From NCBI GenBank assembly GCA_963701265.1, contig OY969581.1:930001-994000 (forward strand): a stretch of DNA of 64,000 nt. Reading direction: 5' to 3'. Source of the stretch: VRUE01 sp963701265 (lineage in GTDB: Bacteria > Actinomycetota > Thermoleophilia > Solirubrobacterales > 70-9). Below, one piece after another: positions 1-7,571 of the stretch. A program made the position numbers and the translations under genes. The notes under the pieces were generated by a model. The model ran no database searches. It saw only the letters and a list, made by a program, of their open reading frames with translations, and had not been told where the DNA came from. How positions within the stretch are numbered: position 1 is the stretch's first letter; the number at the start of each line of letters is the position of its first letter.

Positions 1-155
1 TCCTCGCCGCTGGCGGTCTCGCCGGCGGTGTGGTTGGCGAAGACCATGTCCGGCGCGTGCATCGCCACGATCGCGTCGAGATCCTGGGCGTTCCAGGCCT
101 CGTTGTAGCGCCCGATCGCCGCGGTGAGGGCCCCGACTCCATCGCGCTCGTCCAT
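1..155 (-). CDS. SnoaL-like / NTF2-fold protein, cut by window edge
   Basis: Only the first ~51 codons are present; the 3' end lies outside the window. The visible N-terminus (MDERDGVGALTAAIGRYNEA..., then a stretch like WNAQDLDAIVAMHAPDMVF) has the pattern of small SnoaL-like or nuclear-transport-factor-2 cone-fold proteins. In that pattern a helix carrying W-N-x-x-D-x-D is followed by a strand beginning M-x-A-P-D. Such proteins are polyketide cyclases, isomerases or stress-associated proteins, and the specific activity cannot be told. The start ATG (complement 153-155) has a possible -10 (TACAGT) eight bases upstream and no clear ribosome site. It is read away from the cupin gene on the same strand. 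Confidence 0.55.
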   Translation of the reverse strand, partial: MDERDGVGALTAAIGRYNEAWNAQDLDAIVAMHAPDMVFANHTAGETASGE

Positions 156-188
156 TGGGCCTACTGTAGCCCGCGCTCCTCCCTCCGC

Positions 189-695
189 CTATTTTGCGCT
201 GACCGGCGTGGCGGGGGGCGCCCCTGCCTTGAGCAGGATGGCGAGGTAGATCACCACCGGCTTCGAGCCATTGTTGGCGGCGCGATGGATGTCGGACGGT
301 TGCTCGACGATCCACTCGCCCGCCTCGATCCTGCCGGTCTGGCCCGCTTCGATCGTGCGTACGACGGTCGGGTCCGCGTCGGACTGGCCGCGGCTGACGA
401 CCACCGAGCCCTGCTGGACGGTGTAGGTGAGGACGCCGGCTTCGATCCGGGCCACCTGGGTGCCGAGGTGATGATGGAGGGCCAGCTTGGCCCCCGCCGG
501 TACGACCACGCGGCTGAGCACCAGTTCCCGCTGGGGCGCGCCTTGTACCCGCGCGGTCTGAGCCATCGCGTCACGTTTGGCTTCCGGCGCGCTGGTGGCG
601 CTGGTGGCGGAGTCCTCGCCGCCGAGGCCGGCGAGGGCGGCCACGGTCACAGCCAGGATCGTCAGGGCAGCTGCCAATCGGGTTCTCGATTCCAT
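189..695 (-). CDS. Secreted cupin-domain protein
   Basis: 168 residues. The first ~25 residues are a signal peptide or membrane anchor (MESRTRLAAALTILAVTVAAL, then small residues). The rest is one cupin barrel: a metal-site run L-A-L-H-H-H-L-G-T-Q near residue 75, and then I-x-A-G-Q-x-G-x-I and P-S-D-I-H-R-A-A-N-N as the second histidine motif. Secreted single cupins of this kind usually bind a metal and a small ligand, and no substrate can be inferred. It stands alone, facing away from the luciferase-like gene, with ~100 bases between their starts. Confidence 0.7.
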   Translation of the reverse strand: MESRTRLAAALTILAVTVAALAGLGGEDSATSATSAPEAKRDAMAQTARVQGAPQRELVLSRVVVPAGAKLALHHHLGTQVARIEAGVLTYTVQQGSVVVSRGQSDADPTVVRTIEAGQTGRIEAGEWIVEQPSDIHRAANNGSKPVVIYLAILLKAGAPPATPVSAK

Positions 696-795
696 TACCG
701 GGACAGGCTTTCAGGGCGTCCGGCGGAGCGAGCGGGCCGGCGATTCGGGTTGGCTAATGTGATCGCCGAGCGGACGCAAAGCGAGGGAGGCCGGG

Positions 796-1641
796 ATGGA
801 CGTAGCGATCGGATTGCCAAACGCGGTGCCGGGTACGACCGGCGGCCAGCTCGTCGAGTGGGCGCGACGCGCCGACGCGAGGGGCTTCTCCAGTCTGGGA
901 ACGATCGACCGCATCGTCTACGAGAACTACGAGCCGATGGCGGCGCTGGCCGCCGCGGCTGCGGTCACCGAGCGGATCGGGCTCTGCACCTCGGTGCTGC
1001 TCGCGCCCCTGCACGTCAACGCGGTCAAGCTGGCCAAGCAGGCCCTCAGCGTCCACGCGCTCTCTGCGGGGCGCTTCACTCTGGGCGTCGGCCTCGGCGG
1101 CCGCGACGACGACTACGAGGTGAGCGATATCGAGCCGGTTGATCGCGGTCGGCGCTTGGACGAGATGCTGGAGAAGATCAAGGAGGTCTGGTCCGAGGGG
1201 GAGGTCGGTCCGACGGTCGCGGGGGTGCCCGAGTTGATCGTCGGCGGTCACGCCGATGCCTCCTTCGCTCGCGCGGCGCGCTTCGCCGATGGTTGGATCG
1301 CCGCGGGCTCCGGGCCCGATCAGTTCGCCGCGGGCCTCGAGAAGACCAGGGCGGCCTGGTCGCAGGCCGGGCGGGAGGACGAGCCCCATACCAAGGCGCT
1401 GGCGTATTTCTCGCTGGGAGACCGGGCCGAGGAGGAGGCGCGCGCCTACCTCACCGACTACTACGCCTGGCTCGGTGAGGACATCGCCGGGTTCCTCGTC
1501 GCCGGGGCCGCCAAGGACCCGGAGACCGTCAAGCAATACGTCGCGACCTACGAGGCAGCTGGCTGCGACGAGCTGATCCTCTGCCCCTGCTCGGCCGATC
1601 CGGACCAGGTCGACTTGCTCGCCGCCGCCGTCGGCCTTTGA
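796..1641 (+). CDS. LLM-class flavin-dependent oxidoreductase
   Basis: 281 residues, a normal length for luciferase-like monooxygenases of the F420/FMN type. The protein starts directly with the first barrel strand (MDVAIGLPN). It carries the typical W-A-R-R-A-D-x-x-G-F-x-x-L-G-T-x-D block, the I-G-L-C-T-S-V-L-L-A-P strand, and the G-R-F-T-L-G-V-G-L-G-G-R-D-D-D-Y-E motif near residues 91-107. Members use reduced FMN or F420 to oxidise small organic substrates; the substrate is unknown here. The ATG has a good Shine-Dalgarno (GGGAGG) about six bases upstream. The YdeI gene follows after ~25 bases and may be co-transcribed. Confidence 0.8.
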   Translation: MDVAIGLPNAVPGTTGGQLVEWARRADARGFSSLGTIDRIVYENYEPMAALAAAAAVTERIGLCTSVLLAPLHVNAVKLAKQALSVHALSAGRFTLGVGLGGRDDDYEVSDIEPVDRGRRLDEMLEKIKEVWSEGEVGPTVAGVPELIVGGHADASFARAARFADGWIAAGSGPDQFAAGLEKTRAAWSQAGREDEPHTKALAYFSLGDRAEEEARAYLTDYYAWLGEDIAGFLVAGAAKDPETVKQYVATYEAAGCDELILCPCSADPDQVDLLAAAVGL

Positions 1642-1665
1642 GTCGCGGCGTCATGCTTGTCGGCG

Positions 1666-2241
1666 ATGGCCGACGACCTGCCAGTACGTCTCTTTGCAAC
1701 TCGCTCCGAGCTCGAGGCCTGGCTCGACGACAACCACGGCAGCTCGCCGGGGATCTGGTTGAAGATCGCCAAGAAGGGCTCGGGGGTAGAGAGCGTCGAC
1801 TACGCCGAAGCGCTGGAGCTGGCGCTCTGCTTCGGCTGGATCGACAGCCAGAAGCGGGGCTTTGACGAGAGCTTCTTCCTGCAGCGGTTCACGCCGCGGC
1901 GGCCACGCGGCAAGTGGTCGCAGATCAATCGCGCCAAGGCCGAGGAGCTGATCGCCGCCGGCGAGATGCGCCCCGCCGGCATCGCCGAGGTCGAGGCGGC
2001 AAAAGCGGACGGTCGCTGGGATGCCGCCTACGCCGGCCAGCGCGCGGCCACTGTGCCCGACGACCTGCAGCGAGAGCTGGACCACAATGAGGCTGCCCGG
2101 GACTTCTTCGCCAAGCTCGACAGCGCCAACCGCTACGCGATCCTCTACAGGCTGCAGGAGGCGAAGAAGGCCGAGACGCGGGAGAGGCGGCTGCGAAAGT
2201 TCATCGGCATGCTGGAGCGAGGGGAGAAGATCCATGGCTGA
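1666..2241 (+). CDS. YdeI/OmpD-associated family protein
   Basis: 191 residues from the ATG at 1666; an in-frame TTG at 1657 is less likely. It matches the YdeI/OmpD-associated (bacteriocin-protection) family. Motifs are S-P-G-I-W-L-K-I-A-K-K near residue 30, the C-F-G-W-I-D-S-Q-K-R block near 60, F-T-P-R-R-P-R-G-K-W-S near 80, and a C-terminal basic helix with an N-R-Y-A-I-L-Y-R-L segment. The biochemical role of the family is not established. Its 3' end overlaps the start of the amine oxidase by eight bases (ATGGCTGA), so the two are probably translationally coupled. Confidence 0.8.
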   Translation: MADDLPVRLFATRSELEAWLDDNHGSSPGIWLKIAKKGSGVESVDYAEALELALCFGWIDSQKRGFDESFFLQRFTPRRPRGKWSQINRAKAEELIAAGEMRPAGIAEVEAAKADGRWDAAYAGQRAATVPDDLQRELDHNEAARDFFAKLDSANRYAILYRLQEAKKAETRERRLRKFIGMLERGEKIHG

Positions 2242-3589
2242 GGCTGCGGTGAGCGCCGACGTCGCGGTTGTCGGCGCCGGCCTCTCCGGCCTGGCGGCGG
2301 CGCGTGCGCTTGCCGACGCCGGCCGTGAGGTGGTTGTGCTCGAGGCCCGCGATCGGGTTGGCGGACGCTTGCTCAACGCCTCGCTCGGAGACGGTGTTCA
2401 AGTCGACCTCGGCGGCCAGTGGGTTGGCTCCGACCACTCGCGAGTGCAGGAGCTCGCCGCCGAGCTCGGCATCGGGATGTTCCCCCAGTTCGGCGAGGGC
2501 AAGAACCTGCTCGATATAGGCGGCAGGCGGCGGCTCTACCGGGGCACGATCCCCCGCCTCGGCCCCGGGGTGCTCTGGGACATCTTCATCGCCAGGCGTC
2601 GCATCGACCGGCTCGCCCGCGGGGTCGACGCCGAGCAGCCGTGGGCAGCGGAGCGGGCCGCCGAGCTGGACGGCCAGACGCTCGCCGATTGGTGCGCGGC
2701 CAACGTGCGGACCCCGATCGCCCGAGAGCTGATCGGCCTCGCCGGGCGGACGATCTGGGGCGCTGGCCCGGAGGAGCTCTCGATGCTGCACGTCCTCTTC
2801 TACGTCAGTTCCGCCGGCAGCTTCGACAAGCTGATCGACACCGAGGGCGGCGCGCAGCAGGACCGCCTCGAGGGTGGTGCCCAGGGGCTGGCCCTGGGCC
2901 TTGCCGATTCGCTCGGCGATCGTGTGCGACTCGGCCTCCCGGTGCGGCGAATCGAGCAGCGCGGTGAATCGTTGCGGGTCCTCGCCGGCGGTCTCGAGAT
3001 TGAGGCGGGTGCGGCGATCGTCGCCGCACCGCCCGCGATCGCCGCCCGGATCGAGTTCGATCCGGCGCTGCCGGAGACGCGCAGCCGCCTCGCCGAGCGC
3101 TTCCAGCCGGGCAGGCTGAACAAGTGCATCGCGCTTTATGAGACCCCGTTCTGGCGTCAGCGGGGACTCAGCGGCGAGTCGGTGACCGACGCCGGGCCAG
3201 TGACTCTGACCTTCGATTGCTCACCGCGTGACGGCTCCTCCGGCGTGATGCTTGGCTTCGTCGGCGGCCCCGAGGCGAGGGAGATGGAAGCGATGCCGGC
3301 GGCGGAGCGCCGCGCTGCGGTGCTCGCTTGTTTCGAGCAGCTCTTTGGCGCGGACGCCGGGCGCCCGATCGACTATGCCGAATGGGAGTGGGCGAGCGAG
3401 GAGTGGTCCGGCGGTGGCCCCACCTCCAACTTTGGCCCCGCTGGATGGAGCGAGTGCGGACCGTCCCTGCGCGAGCCGGTCGGGCGAATCCACTGGGCGG
3501 GCACCGAGACGGCAACGATCTGGAGTGGCTACATGGAGGGCGCCCTGCAGGCCGGCGAGCGCGCCGCGGCCGAAGTCGTCGTGCTCTAG
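2234..3589 (+). CDS. Flavin monoamine oxidase family protein
   Basis: 451 residues from the ATG at 2234; the open frame continues upstream but only as a shadow of the YdeI gene. The N-terminus has the FAD-binding Rossmann motif (V-V-G-A-G-L-S-G-L-A-A-A near residues 10-21), then E-A-R-D-R-V-G-G-R and the D-L-G-G-Q-W-V-G block. The C-terminus has the family's last FAD contact, H-W-A-G-T-E-T-A-T-I-W-S-G-Y-M-E-G-A. This is the MAO/polyamine-oxidase fold, which oxidises primary or secondary amines with O2 and releases H2O2. Substrate is unknown. It overlaps the upstream YdeI gene, and rlmN follows after 58 bases with its own -10 element. Confidence 0.85.
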   Translation: MAEAAVSADVAVVGAGLSGLAAARALADAGREVVVLEARDRVGGRLLNASLGDGVQVDLGGQWVGSDHSRVQELAAELGIGMFPQFGEGKNLLDIGGRRRLYRGTIPRLGPGVLWDIFIARRRIDRLARGVDAEQPWAAERAAELDGQTLADWCAANVRTPIARELIGLAGRTIWGAGPEELSMLHVLFYVSSAGSFDKLIDTEGGAQQDRLEGGAQGLALGLADSLGDRVRLGLPVRRIEQRGESLRVLAGGLEIEAGAAIVAAPPAIAARIEFDPALPETRSRLAERFQPGRLNKCIALYETPFWRQRGLSGESVTDAGPVTLTFDCSPRDGSSGVMLGFVGGPEAREMEAMPAAERRAAVLACFEQLFGADAGRPIDYAEWEWASEEWSGGGPTSNFGPAGWSECGPSLREPVGRIHWAGTETATIWSGYMEGALQAGERAAAEVVVL

Positions 3590-3635
3590 CCCGTTCGATC
3601 GCGGATCTGCCCCCTTCTCCACGGCTCAGCGTCCG

Positions 3636-3641
3636 TACACT
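3636..3641 (+). promoter_or_regulatory. -10 element of rlmN (leaderless start)
   Basis: TACACT ends six bases before the GTG of rlmN, and no Shine-Dalgarno is visible. The transcript would begin at or next to the start codon. This spacing supports choosing GTG 3648 although the frame stays open far upstream. Confidence 0.5.
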
Positions 3642-3647
3642 CGGCCC

Positions 3648-4628
3648 GTGGATCGCGTCCTCCTCGACCGCACCCTCGCCGACGCAGGCGAGCCCGCCTA
3701 CCGCGCCGCACAGGTTTGGGAGTGGGTCGCGCGCGGCGCGGGCGGCTACGAGGAGATGACCAACCTGCCGGCGGCGCTGCGCGAGCGGCTCGGCGCCGAA
3801 GTGCCGCTCTCGACTCTCGAGCTGAAGGCCGAGGCGAAGTCCGACGACGGCACCGTCAAGGCGCTCTTCCACACCGCTGACGGGCGGGCGATCGAGGCGG
3901 TTCTGATGCGCTACCGCGACGGCCGGCGCTCGGTCTGCCTCTCCTCACAGTCGGGCTGTCCGCTGACTTGCTCCTTCTGCGCCACCGGCAAGATGAAGTT
4001 CGGCCGCAACCTCAGCGCCGACGAGATCCTCGACCAAGCACTGCACTTTCGTCGCGGTGAAGCGATCGACCACGTCGTCTTCATGGGGATGGGGGAGCCG
4101 ACGATGAACCTCGACGCGGTCCTCGCCGCTTGCGAGGCATTGCCGCAGATCGGGGTCACTCACCGCCGCACGGCGATCTCGACCGTCGGCTGGGTGCCGG
4201 GAATCGACCGCCTCACCGAGTGCGAGATGCCGGTCAGCCTGGCGCTCTCCCTGCACGCCCCCAACGACGGCCTGCGCTCGCAGCTGATGCCGGTCAACGA
4301 CCGCTACCCATTGGCCGAGGTGCTGGCCGCCTGCGAGCGCTACCGTGCCCGCCGCCGCCGCAAGGTCTTCGTCGAGTACGTGATGCTCGACGGCGTCAAC
4401 GACCATCCCGAGCACGCGCGTGAGCTGGCCACCCTGCTCGATCCGCGCGTCTACAAGGTCAACCTGATCCCCTACAACCCGACCGGCGCCTACGACGGCT
4501 CGCCGCCGGAGCAGATCGAGCGCTTCCGCTCGATCCTCGCCGAGCACCACCTGACCGCGACCGTCCGCCTCACCCGCGGGCGCGACATCGACGCGGCATG
4601 CGGCCAGCTTGCCGCAGCTCGCAGCTAA
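3648..4628 (+). CDS. rlmN: 23S rRNA (adenine-C2)/tRNA methyltransferase RlmN
   Basis: 326 residues from GTG 3648. Radical-SAM enzyme that methylates C2 of A2503 in 23S rRNA and A37 of some tRNAs. The iron-sulfur motif C-x3-C-x2-C (C-P-L-T-C-S-F-C) lies at residues 104-111. The methyl-carrier cysteine is seven residues before it (R-S-V-C-L-S-S-Q-S-G, residue 97), and the second catalytic cysteine is in D-I-D-A-A-C-G-Q near residue 318. The G-M-G-E-P-T-M-N and S-L-H-A-P-N-D motifs are intact. All residues for the two-step mechanism are present. It is slightly shorter at the N-terminus than E. coli RlmN. The P450 gene follows after 32 bases with its own promoter. Confidence 0.95.
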   Translation: MDRVLLDRTLADAGEPAYRAAQVWEWVARGAGGYEEMTNLPAALRERLGAEVPLSTLELKAEAKSDDGTVKALFHTADGRAIEAVLMRYRDGRRSVCLSSQSGCPLTCSFCATGKMKFGRNLSADEILDQALHFRRGEAIDHVVFMGMGEPTMNLDAVLAACEALPQIGVTHRRTAISTVGWVPGIDRLTECEMPVSLALSLHAPNDGLRSQLMPVNDRYPLAEVLAACERYRARRRRKVFVEYVMLDGVNDHPEHARELATLLDPRVYKVNLIPYNPTGAYDGSPPEQIERFRSILAEHHLTATVRLTRGRDIDAACGQLAAARS

Positions 4629-4651
4629 CTGGCTAGTCAGCCAACTACTAT
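4629..4651 (+). promoter_or_regulatory. Palindromic operator and -10 box of the P450 gene
   Basis: Positions 4629-4644 read CTGGCTAGTCAGCCAA, whose reverse complement TTGGCTGACTAGCCAG matches the palindrome before the thiolase gene (62251-62266, TTGACTGACCAGTCAA) at 12 of 16 positions. All differences are transitions. A -10 box TACTAT (4646-4651) follows directly, nine bases before the ATG. A repressor bound here would cover the promoter. The site looks like those of TetR-family regulators; the regulator itself is not identified. Confidence 0.5.
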
Positions 4652-4660
4652 GCGGCCCCG

Positions 4661-6127
4661 ATGAGCACAAAGGCCCCCTCCCGCCGGGTCCCGCCGCCAA
4701 AGCAGCTCAGCGCCAACCCGGTCGTGCGCGTGCTCGATGATGTTTGGGCCGAGGCCCGCGTGCGCCGTCGCGGTAACTATCCACCCGGCCCGCAGCAGTT
4801 CAGCTTCCCCCGGACCCTGCAGGCGGCGCGCGATCCGCTGCCGCTGCTGCTCTCCCTCTACGAGGAGCACGGGCCGATCTTCAGCGTCCGCCTCCTGCAC
4901 AGCCCGGTGATCTTCATGCTCGGCCCGGAGGCCAACCACTTCGTCACCGTCGCCCACCCGGAGAACTTCCACTGGCGCGAGTCGAGCTTCGGCGACCTGA
5001 TCCCGCTGCTCGGCGATGGCCTGCTGACGATCGACGACGCCTACCACGATCGCGCCCGCGAGATCATGATGCCGGCCTTCCACCGCGAGCAGGTGGCGGC
5101 GTCGGTGGGGGCGATGGTCGCCGAGACGACCCCGGCGATCGAGCGCCTTCACAGCGGCGATGTGGTCGACGTCTACGAGTGGATGCGCGGGCTGGCGATG
5201 CGGATCGCGATGCGAGCGCTGCTCGGCCTCGATCCCGACGAGGCCGGCAAGGGCGCCGCCGCGGCGGAGCACTTCGAGCGGGCCCTCGGCTTCTACGGCA
5301 CCGACTTCCACCTGCGCCTGCTGCGCGGCCCCGGCTCGCCCTGGTCGAAGATGACGCGCTCGCGTGCCGTCCTCGACGAGATCGTCTTCGGCGAGATCAG
5401 CCAGCGCCGGACGAGCCCCGACGAGACCAAAATGGACATTCTCAGCCTGCTGGTCGGCGTCCGCGACGAGGCGGGCGAGGGCTTCACCGACAAGGAGATC
5501 CGCGACCAGGTGATGACGCTGATGTTCGCCGGGCACGACACCTCGACCTCGACCCTCACCTTCATGATGCACGAGCTGGCGCGCCACCCGGACGTGCTCG
5601 CCAAGCTCTGCGCCGAGCAGGACGAGGTGCTCTGCGCCGAGCAGGACGAGGTGCTCGGCGGCGAGGTCCCCGATATCGACAAGCTCGAGCGCGAGATGCC
5701 CTACATGGACATGGTGCTCGACGAGGTGCTGCGTCTTTACCCGCCGGCTTGGATCGGCCCGCGCCGAGCGGTGCGCGATTTTGAGTTCGGCGGCCACAGC
5801 GTCGCCCGCGGCGCCTACGTCAACTACTGCTCCTGGGCCAGCCACCGCCTGCCCGAGGTATTCCCCGAGCCGGAGGCGTTCATCCCCGAGCGCTTCACCC
5901 GCGAGCGCAAGGCGGCGCTGCCACGCGGCGCCTACGTGCCGTTCGGCGGCGGGCGACGGATCTGCATCGGCAAGCGCTTCGGCCAGACCGAGGTGAAGCT
6001 GGTGGCGACGATGCTGCTGCAACGACTGCGGCTCGACGCGATGCCGGGCCGGACGATGACCGTGCGCCAGATGCCGACCCTCTCGCCGCGGGGCGGCCTG
6101 CGGATGCGAGTGCTGCCGCGTCAGTAG
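4661..6127 (+). CDS. Cytochrome P450
   Basis: 488 residues, a soluble bacterial-length P450 without a membrane anchor. The I-helix oxygen-activation motif F-A-G-H-D-T-S-T-S is near residue 289. The K-helix E-x-x-R (D-E-V-L-R-L-Y-P-P) is near 354. The heme loop F-G-G-G-R-R-I-C-I-G has the cysteine ligand at ~435. It resembles the CYP110/CYP138-like clade (P-P-G-P near the start, H-D-T-S-T motif), whose members oxidise fatty acids, terpenes or sterols; the substrate is unknown. The segment between the I and K helices contains an exact 24-base tandem duplication adding eight residues (listed separately). No ferredoxin partner is nearby. Transcription is probably from the leaderless promoter at 4646. 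Confidence 0.9.
   Translation: MSTKAPSRRVPPPKQLSANPVVRVLDDVWAEARVRRRGNYPPGPQQFSFPRTLQAARDPLPLLLSLYEEHGPIFSVRLLHSPVIFMLGPEANHFVTVAHPENFHWRESSFGDLIPLLGDGLLTIDDAYHDRAREIMMPAFHREQVAASVGAMVAETTPAIERLHSGDVVDVYEWMRGLAMRIAMRALLGLDPDEAGKGAAAAEHFERALGFYGTDFHLRLLRGPGSPWSKMTRSRAVLDEIVFGEISQRRTSPDETKMDILSLLVGVRDEAGEGFTDKEIRDQVMTLMFAGHDTSTSTLTFMMHELARHPDVLAKLCAEQDEVLCAEQDEVLGGEVPDIDKLEREMPYMDMVLDEVLRLYPPAWIGPRRAVRDFEFGGHSVARGAYVNYCSWASHRLPEVFPEPEAFIPERFTRERKAALPRGAYVPFGGGRRICIGKRFGQTEVKLVATMLLQRLRLDAMPGRTMTVRQMPTLSPRGGLRMRVLPRQ
5606..5653 (+). repeat. Perfect 24-bp in-frame tandem duplication
   Basis: Two identical 24-base units (5606-5629 and 5630-5653) encode the eight residues L-C-A-E-Q-D-E-V twice, at residues 316-331 of the P450. 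The duplication lies in the surface region between the I and K helices. Being exact, it is probably recent, or else an assembly artefact. Confidence 0.9.
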
Positions 6128-6139
6128 CCTGCCCGCAGG

Positions 6140-7378
6140 ATGCGGGCGCTGGTCATCTCCGACACCCACTTCGGTGCCTGGACCGGGCGGGACTTGCTGC
6201 GCGAGGAGTTCTTCCTCGAGCGCCTCGCGCCCCAGCTCGACGGCATCGACGAGCTGATCTTCCTCGGCGACCTCTTCGACTTCCTCTTTGGTTCTGTTGG
6301 CGACGCGGTCGACGCGGCCGGCGGCCTGCTCGACCTGATCGCCACCAACCTGACCGGTAAGCGGCTCGTCTTCCTCGCCGGCAACCACGACCATCACCTC
6401 GTCCACCGCGACGTCGAGAACCGGCTCGAGGCGCAGCTGGCGGCGGGGAGGGCACCTTTGCTGAGTGGGGAGCCACCCCTCGACTCAGCTGCGCCGGGCC
6501 CCGGCTTCTTCCGCTCCTTCCTCGCCCGCCGTCTCCCCGGCGTGCAGATCGAGATCGCCTACCCCACCTATAGCTTCGGCGGCGTGCTCTGCACGCACGG
6601 GCACTACCTCGATCCACACGCCCGGCTCAGCGGCTCGCGCGGCGACCGCCTGCTCACCCGTGCGCTCTGGGGCATCGCCACCGGTGGCCCCGAGGACCCG
6701 AAGACGATCGAGGACTACGAGTCGACGATCACCCTGCTGACCGAGTGGCTCTACATCGCCGCCCAGATGCCGCACGGCACGCACGCTCAGCAGAACGTCT
6801 TCCGCGCCGTGCAGCGAGCGGGCCGCCTCGCCTCGACCCTCGGCCTGCCTGTTCGTGGCGTCAAGCGGCTCGCCGCCGAGCTGCGCGACCGCGGCGTCGG
6901 CGATGAGGCGACTGTCGCGCTGCCCAGCGAGCGGCACTTCGACGCCGTGGTCGAGGCCGAGGCGGCGCGCCAGCGCCGTGAGCAACCGGCGCCGCAAGCA
7001 GCATGGCCGCATCCGGCCTACCCCGCCGCCTCGGTGATCTCACCCAGCGACCCCTCCGAGCACGCGCTCGAAGCCTTCGCCAAGGTGACGGCGAACCTCG
7101 GCTGGGACAAGCGGGCGGAGCGAATCGTTTTCGCCCACACGCACCAGCCCTTGGCCGACGTGCGTTGCGGCAACGGTTCGCGCACCCGCTACTGGAACAC
7201 CGGCTCCTGGATCTACGAGCCCGACCTCGCCTCGCGCCAGGCCTACGGTCGCTACCTGCGCTACGCCTGGCCCGGCACGGCGGTAGTGATCGACGACGAA
7301 GAGCCCGAGCCACGCCTACTCGAGCTCCTCGCCGACCTCAACCCGCTTCAGGGTGGGTCTGGGCTACCCGTCCACTGA
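6140..7378 (+). CDS. Calcineurin-like metallophosphoesterase
   Basis: 412 residues. All metal-site motifs of the family are visible: S-D-T-H (D8, H10), G-D-L-F-D (D44), G-N-H-D-H-H near residue 80, a histidine in C-T-H-G-H-Y, and the terminal A-H-T-H-Q-P. The pattern is like UDP-2,3-diacylglucosamine hydrolases (LpxH-like), but lipid A genes are not expected in this lineage, so a general phosphodiesterase is the safer call. Around residues 105-120 there is a low-complexity Gly/Pro insert whose DNA (6460-6489) forms a short interrupted inverted repeat. The ATG is preceded by TAGCCT nine bases upstream. Confidence 0.8.
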   Translation: MRALVISDTHFGAWTGRDLLREEFFLERLAPQLDGIDELIFLGDLFDFLFGSVGDAVDAAGGLLDLIATNLTGKRLVFLAGNHDHHLVHRDVENRLEAQLAAGRAPLLSGEPPLDSAAPGPGFFRSFLARRLPGVQIEIAYPTYSFGGVLCTHGHYLDPHARLSGSRGDRLLTRALWGIATGGPEDPKTIEDYESTITLLTEWLYIAAQMPHGTHAQQNVFRAVQRAGRLASTLGLPVRGVKRLAAELRDRGVGDEATVALPSERHFDAVVEAEAARQRREQPAPQAAWPHPAYPAASVISPSDPSEHALEAFAKVTANLGWDKRAERIVFAHTHQPLADVRCGNGSRTRYWNTGSWIYEPDLASRQAYGRYLRYAWPGTAVVIDDEEPEPRLLELLADLNPLQGGSGLPVH

Positions 7379-7449
7379 CCCCGGTTCTTCAATTGACCTA
7401 TGCCTCTACGCCATCTGCGCCAGCGTGAACTAACTCAAGCTGGCGAGAG

Positions 7450-7561
7450 GCAGAGCCCGATCAGGGGTGAAGCGTCTTGCACTTTTTCGCGGCTTAGCCG
7501 GAGGCGACAGCCTTCAAGCGATTCTCGAAAAAGTTAAGCGAAACCCCTGATCGGGCTCTGC
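7450..7561. repeat. 112-bp palindromic element, copy 1
   Basis: Outer arms 7450-7468 (GCAGAGCCCGATCAGGGGT) and 7543-7561 are a perfect 19-bp inverted repeat. Inside them an inner pair, ACTTTTTCG (7481-7489) and CGAAAAAGT (7526-7534), is again complementary. The core is nearly the same as in the element at 54753-54867 (CGTCTT, two variable bases, ACTTTTTCG), but the outer arm sequence differs. It lies between two convergent genes and could act as a terminator-like structure, but its conserved core suggests a repeat family. The rest of 7379-7571 shows no gene. Confidence 0.75.
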
Positions 7562-7571
7562 CCACCCCGCG

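Noticed and set aside
4637..6406. Minus-strand open frame of ~590 codons opposite the P450
   Set aside because: No family motif and no credible start; the P450 heme and I-helix motifs fix the coding strand.
6460..6489. Inverted repeat (GCTGAGT...ACTCAGC) in the metallophosphoesterase gene as a third coding palindrome
   Set aside because: Arms are only 7 bp plus an offset 4-bp pair; too short to separate from chance in GC-rich DNA, though it lies in a Gly/Pro insert.
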